Shown: in pieces, positions 9,144 to 18,152 of the stretch
How positions within the stretch are numbered: the first letter of the stretch is position 1
Layout of the letters: each line of letters opens with the position of its first letter
Assembly (NCBI RefSeq): GCF_031119335.1
Contig: NZ_JAVHXT010000007.1
Location: forward strand, 1-64,000
Direction of reading: 5' to 3'
DNA length: 64,000 nt
DNA from: Pedobacter sp.
Lineage (GTDB): Bacteria; Bacteroidota; Bacteroidia; Sphingobacteriales; Sphingobacteriaceae
Notes under the pieces: generated by a model
Databases searched by the model: none
Told to the model about the DNA's origin: nothing
What the model saw: only the letters and a program-made list of their open reading frames with translations
Position numbers and translations under genes: made by a program

Positions 9144-12131
9144 CTATAACTTACGTTTTACCTCTACTTGTTCGTAAGCTTCTACGATATCTCCAACTTC
9201 AATGTTATTAAAGTTTTGGATATTCAATCCACACTCGTAACCTTTAGAAACTTCTTTAACATCATCTTTATAACGTTTCAATGAAGCCAATTCACCTGTG
9301 TAAATTACAACACCATCACGTACGATACGGATTTTGCTATTTCTGGTAATCTTACCATCTAATACCATACATCCAGCAATTGTACCAACTTTAGTGATTT
9401 TGAAAGTCTCACGGATTTCTACGTTAGCCACAATCTTCTCTTCGAATTCTGGTGCCAACATGCCTTCCATAGCCGCCTTAATCTCATTGATTGCATCGTA
9501 GATAATAGAGTACAAACGAATATCGATTTGCTCTGCCTCAGCTAACTTACGTGCACCTGTTGATGGACGTACTTGGAAACCGATAATGATCGCATCTGAT
9601 GCCGAAGCTAACAATACGTCACTTTCAGAAATTTGACCTACTGCTTTGCTGATCACATTGATTTGTATCTCTGGCGTAGAAAGTTTCAACAATGAATCTG
9701 CTAATGCCTCAATAGAACCATCCACGTCACCTTTGATGATCAAGTTCAACTCTTTAAAGTTACCAATCGCCAAACGACGACCAATCTCTGCCAAAGTGAT
9801 GTGTTTCTGGGTACGCAATCCTTGCTCACGCATTAATTGCAAACGCTTATTCGCGATATCTCTTGCTTCAGTTTCACTTTCTAACGCATTAAATCTATCT
9901 CCTGCAGTTGGTGCACCTTGCATACCCAATACCTGTACCGGTACAGATGGACCTGCTTCGTTTACCTTAGCTCCACGTTCGTTAAACAATGCTTTTACTC
10001 TACCACTGTAGCTACCTGCTAAAATTGGATCTCCAACTCTTAAAGTACCACCTTGTACTAAAACCGTAGTTACAATACCACGTCCTTTATCCAAAGTAGC
10101 CTCAATAACAGTACCTGTGGCACGTTTATTAGGATTAGCTTTTAACTCTAATAACTCAGCTTCTAATAATACTTTATCTAATAGTAAGTCTACGTTTAAA
10201 CCGCTCTTACCTGAGATTTCTTGTGATTGATATTTACCACCCCAATCCTCAACCAAGATATTCATTACAGATAACTGTTCACGAATTCTATCTGAGTTTG
10301 CACCTGGCTTATCGATCTTAGTAAATGCAAATACCAAAGGAACACCTGCCGCTTGTGCGTGGTTAATTGCTTCTTTAGTTTGTGGCATCACCGCATCGTC
10401 CGCAGCTACTACAATAATTGCAATATCTGCAACTTTAGCACCACGAGCACGCATCGCTGTAAAGGCCTCGTGACCCGGAGTATCTAAGAAAGTGATTTCT
10501 TTGCCAGCGCTGGTAGTAACTTTATATGCACCAATGTGCTGCGTAATACCGCCGGCTTCTCCAGCTACCACATTTGCTTTACGGATATAATCTAATAACG
10601 AAGTTTTACCATGATCCACGTGACCCATAATGGTAACCACAGGAACTCTTGGCAGTAAATTCTCTTCCGAATCTTCCTCTTCGATATTGATATCTTCCTC
10701 TTCATCTGGTTTTACGAATTGGATTTCGTAACCAAACTCATCAGCAACAATGGTTAAGGTTTCTGCATCTAAACGTTGGTTAATTGACACGAACATACCT
10801 AAGCTCATACAGGTACCAATAATTTTGGTTACCGGTACGTCTATCATGTTCGCTAATTCGTTGGCAGTAACAAACTCTGTTACTTTCAACACTTTCGATT
10901 GCAATTCTTCCTCTAATGCTGCTTCTTCTGCAGAAAGTGCCACATCATCACGTTTTTGACGACGAAGTTTAGCTCTCTGTGCAAATTTACCAGATTTACC
11001 AGCACCACTTAAACGAGCAAGTGTTGCCTTGATTTGATCTTGGATTTCCTTTTCTGTTGGTTCCTCTTTTGGAGTATTACCACCAGCAGCATTTCTATTT
11101 CCTTGATAGCCTGGACGGTTATTATTTCTGTTACCTTGATAGCCACCACCTTGACCACCGCCAGGACGGTTACCTTGATAAGGCGTTCTTTGACCGCCTC
11201 CTTGTTGGTTACCACCGCCTTGCGCACCAGTTCCAGGCTGACCTTGTTGTTGTCCGCCAGCACCAGGAGCGCCCGGTGTTTTCTTACGTTTACGCTTACG
11301 TCTAGCATCAGCGTCGCTAGAAGACGATGCCACAGGCTGGTTTCTTCTATCTGGTGTAGTTGGCAATTCAATTTTACCAATAATATTTGGACCAGATAAT
11401 TTCACCGAACGAGCTTTGATTACTTCGTCTTTTGGTGCCTCTACAGGTTTTGCAGCAGGCGTTTCCACAGGTTTAGCTGCCTCTACAGGCTTGCTTTCAA
11501 CTTTTTCTTCTGCTTTTACAGGCTCTACAGGCTTAGCAACAGGTTGTTCTACCACTTTAGGCGCTTCTGCAACCGGTTTCTCCTCTTTCACAACAGGAGC
11601 AGGTGCTGGAGCTTCTTCTTTTTTAGCCGCAGGGCGTGTCTTAGGATTTAAATCACTAAGATTGATTTTGCCTACCACTTTAACTCCAGGGCGAGAAGAG
11701 TCTTCCGTTGTTTCAACAGGCTTAGTTTCTTCCACCTTTGGAGCTTCCTTAACTGGCTCTGCAGGCTTTTCTGCCACTGGTTTTTCAACTACAGGCTTTT
11801 CTGCAGGTGTAAATTGATTAAGGTTCTTAATTAGAACACCCTCACTTTCAAAATCCTGATTTTTCTTCGCAGGTTCAGGAGTTTTTTCTATTGTTACTTC
11901 AGGTTCATCGCGACGAATTTTGCCAATAACTATTTGGTTAGCCTCTTCTTTAACAATTTTATCTCCTTGAAACTCTCTCAACAAGACATTGTATTGCTCG
12001 CCCGAAAGCTTGGTATTAGGCTTATTATCCACAGCATAGCCCTTCTTACCAAGGAATTCTACCGCGGTAGCGAGTCCTATGTTAAGCTCCTTTGCTGCTT
12101 TTAATAACATTATGGTTTTGTCGTCTGACAT
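9144..12131 (-). CDS. infB: Translation initiation factor IF-2
   Basis: A 995-residue GTPase that places fMet-tRNA on the 30S subunit. An IF2 N-terminal domain (MSDDKTIMLLKAAKELNIGL) is followed by a long low-complexity region (about 70-360) of Lys/Pro/Glu/Ala repeats and then a Gln/Gly/Asn/Arg-rich stretch with three YQGNR units. The G domain begins near residue 501 with GHVDHGKTS, then GITQHIGA, DTPGHEAF near 547 and TKID near 604; domains II-IV follow (GTVIEATLDKGRG, IIKGDVDGSIEAL). The order rimP-nusA-infB is the classical operon. A separate promoter lies before it at 12160-12189. Confidence 0.98.
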   Translation of the reverse strand: MSDDKTIMLLKAAKELNIGLATAVEFLGKKGYAVDNKPNTKLSGEQYNVLLREFQGDKIVKEEANQIVIGKIRRDEPEVTIEKTPEPAKKNQDFESEGVLIKNLNQFTPAEKPVVEKPVAEKPAEPVKEAPKVEETKPVETTEDSSRPGVKVVGKINLSDLNPKTRPAAKKEEAPAPAPVVKEEKPVAEAPKVVEQPVAKPVEPVKAEEKVESKPVEAAKPVETPAAKPVEAPKDEVIKARSVKLSGPNIIGKIELPTTPDRRNQPVASSSSDADARRKRKRKKTPGAPGAGGQQQGQPGTGAQGGGNQQGGGQRTPYQGNRPGGGQGGGYQGNRNNNRPGYQGNRNAAGGNTPKEEPTEKEIQDQIKATLARLSGAGKSGKFAQRAKLRRQKRDDVALSAEEAALEEELQSKVLKVTEFVTANELANMIDVPVTKIIGTCMSLGMFVSINQRLDAETLTIVADEFGYEIQFVKPDEEEDINIEEEDSEENLLPRVPVVTIMGHVDHGKTSLLDYIRKANVVAGEAGGITQHIGAYKVTTSAGKEITFLDTPGHEAFTAMRARGAKVADIAIIVVAADDAVMPQTKEAINHAQAAGVPLVFAFTKIDKPGANSDRIREQLSVMNILVEDWGGKYQSQEISGKSGLNVDLLLDKVLLEAELLELKANPNKRATGTVIEATLDKGRGIVTTVLVQGGTLRVGDPILAGSYSGRVKALFNERGAKVNEAGPSVPVQVLGMQGAPTAGDRFNALESETEARDIANKRLQLMREQGLRTQKHITLAEIGRRLAIGNFKELNLIIKGDVDGSIEALADSLLKLSTPEIQINVISKAVGQISESDVLLASASDAIIIGFQVRPSTGARKLAEAEQIDIRLYSIIYDAINEIKAAMEGMLAPEFEEKIVANVEIRETFKITKVGTIAGCMVLDGKITRNSKIRIVRDGVVIYTGELASLKRYKDDVKEVSKGYECGLNIQNFNNIEVGDIVEAYEQVEVKRKL

Positions 12132-12159
12132 TGATTATCCTCTATTTTTTCTAATTATA

Positions 12160-12189
12160 CAAAAGTAACGTTTATTCTTATTAATTCAA
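12160..12189 (-). promoter_or_regulatory. Internal promoter before infB
   Basis: On the minus strand TTG, 19 nt, then TACTTTTG fits the Bacteroidota promoter pattern. It lies in the 69-bp gap between nusA and infB, so infB can probably be transcribed on its own as well as from the operon. Confidence 0.55.
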
Positions 12190-12200
12190 GTATCTAGCTC

Positions 12201-13436
12201 TTATTCAAATTCAGACTGTAAAATAGCGACTACCTCTTTAATCGTTTCTTCTTCCAAATCGGTACGTTTTACCAATTCATCTAAAGAAAGAGCTAATACA
12301 CTTTTCGCTGTATCTAATCCAATAGCCTTCAACTCGTCAATAATCCAGCTTTCAATTTCGTCTGAGAATTCTTCCAAATCCACATCCTCATCTTCTTCAT
12401 CAGCTTCGCGATATACATCAATTTCATAACCGGTTAACTTACCAGCTAATTTAATGTTGTGGCCACCACGACCAATTGCCAATGATACTTGATCTGGCTT
12501 TAAGTAAACCGCAGCACGCTTAGTTTCATCATCTAATTTAATAGATGTGATTTTTGCCGGACTTAAAGCACGTTGTATATATAACGAAATATTGTTCGTA
12601 AAGTTGATTACATCTATATTTTCGTTCTTTAACTCTCTAACGATACCGTGAATACGAGAACCTTTCATACCCACACAAGCACCTACTGGGTCAATTCTGT
12701 CATCATAAGATTCTACAGCAACTTTAGCACGCTCTCCTGGTTCGCGAACAATTTTCTTGATGGTAATTAAACCATCGAAAATTTCTGGCACCTCCAATTC
12801 GAATAAACGTTGTAAAAATTCTGGAGCTACTCTAGAAATGATAATTTTCGGCGTAGCATTGATCATGTCTACTTTAGAAATTACCGCTTTAACTGAATCG
12901 CCTTTTTTGAAATAATCTGCAGGAATTTGTTCTGTTTTAGGCATTAACAACTCGTTTCCTTCGTCGTCTAATACCAAAGTTTCTTTTTTCCAAACTTGGT
13001 AAACCTCTCCAGTAACAATCTCACCAACTCTATCTTTATATTTCTTGAAGATTTCGTCTTTTTCTAGTTCTAAAACCTTCGAAACCAATGTTTGGCGAGC
13101 GGCTAATATCGCTCTGCGACCAAAACTTTCTAAGGTAATTTGCTCGATATAGTCATCGCCAACTTCTAAATCAGCATCGTACTGATGTACTTCTGCCAAT
13201 TCAATTTCTAGATCATCATCTTCAGAGAAACCATCTTCCATTACCTTTCTGGTTCTCCAGATCTCCAAATCTCCATTATCTGGGTTCACAATCACGTCGC
13301 AGTTTTCATCTGTTCCGTATTTTTTACGCAACATACTACGAAACACCTCTTCCAACACGCTAATTACCGTAGGGCGGTCGATGTTCTTAAAGTCTTTAAA
13401 CTCTTGAAAAGAATCGATTAAATTAATATTGTTCAT
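12201..13436 (-). CDS. nusA: Transcription termination/antitermination factor NusA
   Basis: A 411-residue RNA-polymerase-binding protein. Seen: the N-terminal polymerase-binding domain (MNNINLIDSFQEFKDFKNI), an S1 domain from about residue 137 (GEIVTGEVYQVWKKE), the KH1 signature GACVGMKGSRIHGI near 252 and KH2 VSLAIGRGGHNIKLAGKL near 325. The C-terminus is acidic, with one helix-hairpin-helix-like segment (IDELKAIGLDTAKSVLALS), and lacks the two long acidic repeats of the E. coli protein. It starts one base after the rimP stop, so translation is probably coupled. Confidence 0.97.
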   Translation of the reverse strand: MNNINLIDSFQEFKDFKNIDRPTVISVLEEVFRSMLRKKYGTDENCDVIVNPDNGDLEIWRTRKVMEDGFSEDDDLEIELAEVHQYDADLEVGDDYIEQITLESFGRRAILAARQTLVSKVLELEKDEIFKKYKDRVGEIVTGEVYQVWKKETLVLDDEGNELLMPKTEQIPADYFKKGDSVKAVISKVDMINATPKIIISRVAPEFLQRLFELEVPEIFDGLITIKKIVREPGERAKVAVESYDDRIDPVGACVGMKGSRIHGIVRELKNENIDVINFTNNISLYIQRALSPAKITSIKLDDETKRAAVYLKPDQVSLAIGRGGHNIKLAGKLTGYEIDVYREADEEDEDVDLEEFSDEIESWIIDELKAIGLDTAKSVLALSLDELVKRTDLEEETIKEVVAILQSEFE

Positions 13437-13437
13437 T

Positions 13438-13902
13438 CTATTTAAATGAAATTAAAACCTTTGTTTCTGTTATATCATTCAATGCAATTTGGCTATTTAC
13501 CAATTGCACTTTTTTACCTTTTTCCTTTATTGCTTCTTCGATGGTGATGTTGTTATCCGTCACCTCGATAAGCTTGCCTTCTTTCGTATCACCATTTGCC
13601 AATTTTACAGCCAAGGTTCTACCTGTATTTTTTGCGTACTGCCTATTTAACACTAAAGGCTCGCCAACGCCAGGAGAAGAAACTTCTAAATTATAAGCAG
13701 TTTCAATTGCGTTTTCTTCTTCTAAATGGAAGCCAACATGCCTGCTAATTGCCACGCAATCTTGTATGCTTATCCCCTGATCGCCATCTACATGGATGAT
13801 CAATTTATTGTTGGGCAACATTTTTACGGCTACCAAAAACAGTTCTGGTCTGTCCGCAATTTTTTCTTCTACCAGCGCTCTAACTCTCTTTTCTACCTGC
13901 AT
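13438..13902 (-). CDS. rimP: Ribosome maturation factor RimP
   Basis: A 154-residue protein needed for 30S subunit maturation. Typical motifs are IHVDGDQGISIQDCVAISRHV and YNLEVSSPGVGEPL, followed by a small SH3-like C-terminal domain. It is the first gene of the rimP-nusA-infB operon. A promoter-like -7 element (13967-13974) and a strong hairpin (13923-13952) lie just upstream, so the hairpin may be part of the operon leader. Confidence 0.96.
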   Translation of the reverse strand: MQVEKRVRALVEEKIADRPELFLVAVKMLPNNKLIIHVDGDQGISIQDCVAISRHVGFHLEEENAIETAYNLEVSSPGVGEPLVLNRQYAKNTGRTLAVKLANGDTKEGKLIEVTDNNITIEEAIKEKGKKVQLVNSQIALNDITETKVLISFK

Positions 13903-13922
13903 CGTATTAAATTATTGCTAAA

Positions 13923-13952
13923 TAAAAAGAGGGGACACTCGTCCCCTCTTTT
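13923..13952 (-). terminator. Strong GC-rich hairpin before rimP (terminator or leader attenuator)
   Basis: Arms AAAAGAGGGGA and TCCCCTCTTTT flank a short loop. On the minus strand the right arm runs into T-rich DNA, as in an intrinsic terminator. It can end the upstream barrel-protein gene (stop at 14023), but the only promoter-like motif for rimP (13967-13974) lies upstream of it, so it may also sit in the rimP-nusA-infB leader. Confidence 0.8.
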
Positions 13953-13966
13953 CTTGTTTTGCCCTG

Positions 13967-13974
13967 CAAAGGTA
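13967..13974 (-). promoter_or_regulatory. Candidate -7 element for the rimP-nusA-infB operon
   Basis: TACCTTTG on the minus strand matches TAnnTTTG. The predicted start near 13961 would give a leader of about 60 nt that contains the hairpin at 13923-13952. The -33 region is a run of A/T without a clear TTTG. Confidence 0.45.
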
Positions 13975-14022
13975 AAAAAATATTTTTAATTTAAAAAATC
14001 GATTTGGCTTAGCTTGAATGTT

Positions 14023-14697
14023 TTAGAAACTAAATCTAGCGCCGAAAGATATATCCATTCTTGCCATACTCTCTCTGTTGTTTTTATCAAGCTTTTCATT
14101 AACCGAACCATTTGCGCTTGTATAGGTAATATTGCTCAAAGTTCCTCCTACAAAAGAAATCTGGGTGCCTATTGCGAATTGTTTGGTAATGTTATAGTCG
14201 TAGCCCAAATCTAAAGCAGAGCCTACAGTATCGCCAGTAGTTTTTACAAAACCATTATGGCTCCAAAAACCCATATAACCTAGAGCAGAGGTAAAAACAA
14301 ATAAGTGTTTATTGTCTGCACTTCCAAATTTTGTTCCAAAAGTAGGGCCAATAAATGTGTGAACCTGATCTGTTTTTATATTAGCATTTGCCCCTGGCCC
14401 AACCGTTAAAAGTCCTTCATGCGAACTACGAAATTGGTTAAACTTTAAGCCTACACCTATGATATTAGAAACGAAATATGCTCCATCTACCCCATAGTTG
14501 ATACCTGATTTTAAAGCCGAAACATAGTCTTTATTCTCAGCACCAACGCTTTCGGCGGTTTTTGCCAACAGCCTACTGAAACCGCCATTAAGCGCTATCC
14601 TGAATTTTCCTCCTTCTAGCTTTTTGGTTTTAGTTTCTTCTTGTGCACTGGCATTCATAGCGCAGGCTACTAGAAGTGCAAAAAATAATTTCTTCAT
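14023..14697 (-). CDS. Small outer-membrane beta-barrel protein, function unknown
   Basis: A 224-residue exported protein: a signal peptide ends at AMNASA|QEE, and the rest alternates polar and hydrophobic residues as in eight-stranded barrels (FRIALNGGFSRLL, IIGVGLKFNQF, FIGPTFGTKF, FVFTSALGYMGFW, FAIGTQISFVGG) and ends with an aromatic residue (DISFGARFSF), as outer-membrane barrels do. It resembles the porin family of Bacteroidota outer-membrane proteins; no specific function can be given. A hairpin at 13923-13952 can act as its terminator. Confidence 0.75.
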   Translation of the reverse strand: MKKLFFALLVACAMNASAQEETKTKKLEGGKFRIALNGGFSRLLAKTAESVGAENKDYVSALKSGINYGVDGAYFVSNIIGVGLKFNQFRSSHEGLLTVGPGANANIKTDQVHTFIGPTFGTKFGSADNKHLFVFTSALGYMGFWSHNGFVKTTGDTVGSALDLGYDYNITKQFAIGTQISFVGGTLSNITYTSANGSVNEKLDKNNRESMARMDISFGARFSF

Positions 14698-14761
14698 GAT
14701 TATTTAGATGGTTTTAAATAGTTGATGTGAAGATAGAGAATACGTTTATTGCAAACAAAAA

Positions 14762-16024
14762 TTAATGCTCCAAAACCGGCGCACTGCTTGCCAATTTAGT
14801 TCCCTTAGCTTTTACAATTTTACTTACCCTGCTCATTAACCAAATACTGATGATGGTAATGACAACGATGATGTAAGCGACTATATCGTAATGTTGTAGT
14901 GGCTGACCTTTGCCCGCCTGCGTTACAATTAAGCCCGATACTGCCGCAGCAACACCTCCAGCAATTTGCTGCAACGAAGAGTTGATGCTCATGAAAGCTC
15001 CACGATCTTCTGGCTCTGGAATAGCACTGGTTAACGCTTGCGAAGGGATCATCCTACTCATAATACCAGCCATCATTAGTACATTGAGCACAACCACCCA
15101 AATGAAAGGTGTAACTGAAAGATTGGTATAAATGACGCACATCACCATCATCCAGATAGAGGCCACAGCAAATATTTTCAGCTTGCTTATTTTATCGCTA
15201 AGTCTGCCTATCATTGGCAAGATAAGTAGCGAACTGACGCCAGAAACCATAAATAACATTGGTAACTGACTTTCGGTAATCCCTAAATTATTGATAGCAA
15301 ACGCACTGCCGAAAGGCATCATCATAAAGCCACCAATAGAAAGTAGTGCAGTTGATGTAAAACCAATTCTGTGTTTTTTCTGGATTACCGTATGCCACAA
15401 ATGCGCAATTGCAGATTTATTTCTTTGGATCAACAGGTGTTCTTTTACAGGTTTTAACTGAAGGGCAATGAGCACTGCAATTACGATAGCTATACCCACT
15501 ACTAACCAAAAAGGTGCTTCCCAGCCCCAAATGTTGGCAAGATAAAGTCCGATGGGCACACCCAAAACCTGACTGGCACCAAAAGCCATTTGTACGAACC
15601 CCATCACTCTACCACGTTGTTGCAAACTGAATAAATCGGTAACTATGGCCATAGAAATAGAACTGATGACCCCACCGAAAAGTCCGGTGATAATTCTGGC
15701 AGCCACCAACTGAACGTAGGTATGGGCCAAACCACAGAAAGCTGTACCTAAAATGAAACCGACATAGAAGAAAAGTAGCAGTTTTTTTCTGTCGAATTTA
15801 TCTGCAAAACCTGCGGTTAGCAATCCAGACAGACCAGCACTAAAGGCATAAGCAGACACAGCTATACCAAAATCTGTTGGACTTAAGCTCAGCGATTTCA
15901 TTAAAATATCGCCCAATGGCGACATCACCATAAAATCTAAGATGACGGTAAATTGGGTAACGGCCAGTAAAAAGATAACCAGTTTTTGATAGGCAGAAAA
16001 AGTGCTCGATTGCTTTGTTGACAT
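14762..16024 (-). CDS. MFS transporter (drug/sugar exporter type)
   Basis: A 420-residue protein with about twelve hydrophobic segments. The first loop carries the MFS signature AGFADKFDRKKLL, and helix 5 is rich in glycine and serine (GFVQMAFGASQVLGVPIGL), as in H+-coupled exporters of the DHA1/AraJ group. It probably exports a small toxic or metabolic compound in exchange for protons; the substrate is unknown. The gene sits 28 bp after the small lipoprotein gene on the same strand and has its own -7-like motif (16043-16050). Confidence 0.85.
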   Translation of the reverse strand: MSTKQSSTFSAYQKLVIFLLAVTQFTVILDFMVMSPLGDILMKSLSLSPTDFGIAVSAYAFSAGLSGLLTAGFADKFDRKKLLLFFYVGFILGTAFCGLAHTYVQLVAARIITGLFGGVISSISMAIVTDLFSLQQRGRVMGFVQMAFGASQVLGVPIGLYLANIWGWEAPFWLVVGIAIVIAVLIALQLKPVKEHLLIQRNKSAIAHLWHTVIQKKHRIGFTSTALLSIGGFMMMPFGSAFAINNLGITESQLPMLFMVSGVSSLLILPMIGRLSDKISKLKIFAVASIWMMVMCVIYTNLSVTPFIWVVVLNVLMMAGIMSRMIPSQALTSAIPEPEDRGAFMSINSSLQQIAGGVAAAVSGLIVTQAGKGQPLQHYDIVAYIIVVITIISIWLMSRVSKIVKAKGTKLASSAPVLEH

Positions 16025-16042
16025 TTATTGGGGATTGCAGCA

Positions 16043-16050
16043 CAAAGATA
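16043..16050 (-). promoter_or_regulatory. Candidate -7 element for the MFS transporter
   Basis: TATCTTTG on the minus strand fits TAnnTTTG and lies 18 nt before the ATG at 16024, in the short gap after the lipoprotein gene. No -33 element is obvious. Confidence 0.35.
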
Positions 16051-16052
16051 GC

Positions 16053-16472
16053 CTATCGCTGCAATATTTTTTCTTTCCACTTAATGTTGTGCCCCAAATC
16101 TGATTTTAGGATATCACTCGTTTTACCAAAAGATGATTGTAGCACAGTTCTGATTAGATATTTGCGGCCCTTAACTAAAGCGCTGTCTGGCATAAAAAGC
16201 AAATCGTTTCCAACTACCGACAGCTTTCCATCGATATCTTTATCCTTATCAGGAAAATCGTCATCAATTTGAACGATATTGACTAAATTAGCACTAACAG
16301 TTTTGTTGGTAAGCGCTTGCTTTAGCTGGAATAAATTGGCTTCTTCAATTCCTGCGAAAACAATCTTACTGCTATCGTTGGAAAAGGCGATGCTTAAATC
16401 CTTTTCCTTGTTAAAACTACAGGAAGTAAAAAATAAACAACAAGCTGCGAATAATGTTATCTTGCTAAACAT
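16053..16472 (-). CDS. Small lipoprotein, unrecognised
   Basis: A 139-residue protein with a type II signal peptide (LFAACCLFFTSC|SF). The mature part reads like a single small beta domain: LSIAFSNDSSKIVFAGIEEAN, TVSANLVNIVQIDDDF, GKLSVVGNDLLFMPD and GRKYLIRTVL. I do not recognise a family, though the pattern recalls Ig-like domains at bacterial surfaces. It diverges from the phage-holin-family gene with only 14 bp between them. Confidence 0.65.
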   Translation of the reverse strand: MFSKITLFAACCLFFTSCSFNKEKDLSIAFSNDSSKIVFAGIEEANLFQLKQALTNKTVSANLVNIVQIDDDFPDKDKDIDGKLSVVGNDLLFMPDSALVKGRKYLIRTVLQSSFGKTSDILKSDLGHNIKWKEKILQR

Positions 16473-16486
16473 TTAACTAAGTTACT

Positions 16487-16837
16487 ATGATTAAACTAAT
16501 TTTTGAAGTACTATTAATGGGCTTGGCCATGATGATTGGCGCATTTTTAGTCCCTGGTGTTTCTGTAGATGGTTACGGAAGCGCTATTATTGCCGCCATT
16601 TTAGTTGCTATTGCCAATGCTACCATCGGTTTGGTATTGAGGTTTTTCACCTTTCCGTTAAACATTCTTACGCTTGGCTTGGTCTCTTTTATTATCTCTG
16701 TATTGATGATTTTATTGGTAGATAGCTGGATGAAGGGGTTTAATACCTCTGGATTTTTATCGGCAGCAATTTTAGCTATTGTGGTTACCGTTATTAAAAT
16801 GATATTGGATGCTGCTTTTGGGATGGAGAAATCTTAA
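16487..16837 (+). CDS. Phage-holin family 4 (PF04020-type) inner-membrane protein
   Basis: A 116-residue protein made almost entirely of four hydrophobic helices, with FLVPGVSVDGYGSAIIAAILVAIANATIGLVL style motifs split over helices 1-2 and NILTLGLVSFIISVLMI in helix 3. This is the pattern of the four-helix phage holin superfamily IV, which is common as a chromosomal membrane protein of unknown role. No lysis genes or other phage genes are near, so a phage function is unlikely here. Confidence 0.8.
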   Translation: MIKLIFEVLLMGLAMMIGAFLVPGVSVDGYGSAIIAAILVAIANATIGLVLRFFTFPLNILTLGLVSFIISVLMILLVDSWMKGFNTSGFLSAAILAIVVTVIKMILDAAFGMEKS

Positions 16838-16852
16838 GCTTCTATAAAATGA

Positions 16853-16918
16853 AACCACATAGGCACAATAGGAGTATAACTGAGAAAATCTGTAAAAAAC
16901 CTATGTGTCTATGTGGTT
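16853..16918. repeat. REP-like palindrome A between convergent genes
   Basis: The left arm (16853-16872, starting AACCACATAGGCAC) and right arm (16900-16918, ending GTCTATGTGGTT) are inverted copies with few mismatches around a 27-nt loop. Each arm holds two short related units (CACATAGG, CACAATAGG). It lies between two convergent genes, so it may act as a bidirectional terminator. Related palindromes occur at 20514-20572 and 30554-30609. Confidence 0.7.
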
Positions 16919-16928
16919 CAAAAGAAAT

Positions 16929-18068
16929 TTAAGCCAAAATACTCCTACTAATCACCATTTTCTGTATTTCAGAAGTTCCCTCATAAATCTGGGTAATCTT
17001 AGCGTCACGCATTAATCGTTCTACGTGATATTCTTTTACGAAACCGTAACCACCGTGAATTTGAACAGCTTCTACAGTAACATCCATAGCTACTTTACTG
17101 GCATAGAGTTTAGCCATAGAACCCTCTAAAGTATAAGGCAAACCTTGATCTTTTAGCCAAGCCGCTCTATGAACCAACAATCTGGCTGCTTCTATTTGGG
17201 TAGCCATGTCTGCCAGTTTAAAAGCAATGGCTTGATGATCTGCAATGGGTTTACCGAAAGCTTTACGCTCTTGTGCATAAGCCAAGGCCAATTCGTAAGC
17301 GCCTGCAGCAATACCTAACGCCTGAGCTGCAATGCCAATTCTTCCACCTTCTAAGGTTTTCATGGCGAATTTAAAACCAAAACCATCTTCGCCAATGCGG
17401 TTTTCCTTAGGCACTCTCACATCGTTGAACATCAGCGAGTGCGTATCTGAACCTCTAATGCCAAGCTTATTTTCTTTAGGACCAACGGTAAAGCCAGACA
17501 TTCCCTTTTCTACAATAAATACGTTGATGCCTTTATGCTTTAATTCTTTATGAGTTTGTGCAATTACTAAATAAGTACTTGCTGTACTACCATTGGTAAT
17601 CCAGTTTTTGGTGCCATTTAGTAGATAATAGTCGCCTTTGTCTTCTGCTGTGGTTTGCTGCGAAGTTGCATCAGAACCAGCTTCGGGTTCAGAGAGGCAA
17701 AATGCGCCGATTTTTTCACCAGAAGCTAAGGGTTTAAGATATTTTTCCTTTTGCTCTTCAGAGCCGTATTTTTCCAAACCATAGCAAACCAATGAGTTGT
17801 TTACCGATACCACTACCGACGCAGACGCATCTATTTTAGAAAGCTCTTCCATTACCAGCACATAAGAAATGGTATCCATTCCGCCCCCGTTGTATTTTGG
17901 GTCAACCATCATTCCCAAGAAGCCCAGCTCGCCCATTGTTTTTACTTGCTCGGCAGGAAATTTCTGATGTTCGTCTCTTTCTATTACTCCTGGTTTCAGT
18001 TCATTTTGGGCAAAATCCCTAGCAGCTTGCCTAATCATTTGCTGCTCTTCGCTCAGTTCAAAATGCAT
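16929..18068 (-). CDS. Acyl-CoA dehydrogenase, short-chain type
   Basis: A 379-residue FAD enzyme that makes the first double bond in fatty acyl-CoA breakdown, handing electrons to ETF. Motifs: AFCLSEPEAGSDA and YLLNGTKNWITNG (flavin-binding strands), ERKAFGKPIADHQAIAFKLA, QIHGGYGFVKEYHVERLMRD, and IYEGTSEIQKMVISR near the C-terminus, where the Glu is the catalytic base of butyryl-CoA-type members. The butyryl/short-chain preference is inferred from that Glu position. A promoter-like pair lies at 18095-18127. Confidence 0.93.
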   Translation of the reverse strand: MHFELSEEQQMIRQAARDFAQNELKPGVIERDEHQKFPAEQVKTMGELGFLGMMVDPKYNGGGMDTISYVLVMEELSKIDASASVVVSVNNSLVCYGLEKYGSEEQKEKYLKPLASGEKIGAFCLSEPEAGSDATSQQTTAEDKGDYYLLNGTKNWITNGSTASTYLVIAQTHKELKHKGINVFIVEKGMSGFTVGPKENKLGIRGSDTHSLMFNDVRVPKENRIGEDGFGFKFAMKTLEGGRIGIAAQALGIAAGAYELALAYAQERKAFGKPIADHQAIAFKLADMATQIEAARLLVHRAAWLKDQGLPYTLEGSMAKLYASKVAMDVTVEAVQIHGGYGFVKEYHVERLMRDAKITQIYEGTSEIQKMVISRSILA

Positions 18069-18094
18069 AGTATTTAAGGTATATTGGTTAATGC

Positions 18095-18127
18095 CAAATA
18101 TAGTATTTTTAAATAATACTATGCAAA
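18095..18127 (-). promoter_or_regulatory. Promoter of the acyl-CoA dehydrogenase gene
   Basis: On the minus strand TTTG, 21 nt, then TATATTTG fits the Bacteroidota promoter form. It would give a leader of about 20 nt before the ATG at 18068. Confidence 0.45.
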
Positions 18128-18152
18128 CATAATAATTTTATCAGCCTCGCAA

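Noticed and set aside
11009-11817. Long open frames on both strands within the infB linker
   Set aside because: They come from the repetitive Lys/Pro/Glu and Gly-rich codons of IF-2 and have low-complexity products.
16487-16837. Phage-holin-family gene as a sign of a prophage
   Set aside because: The family is widespread as a chromosomal membrane protein, and no phage structural, integrase or lysis genes are nearby.
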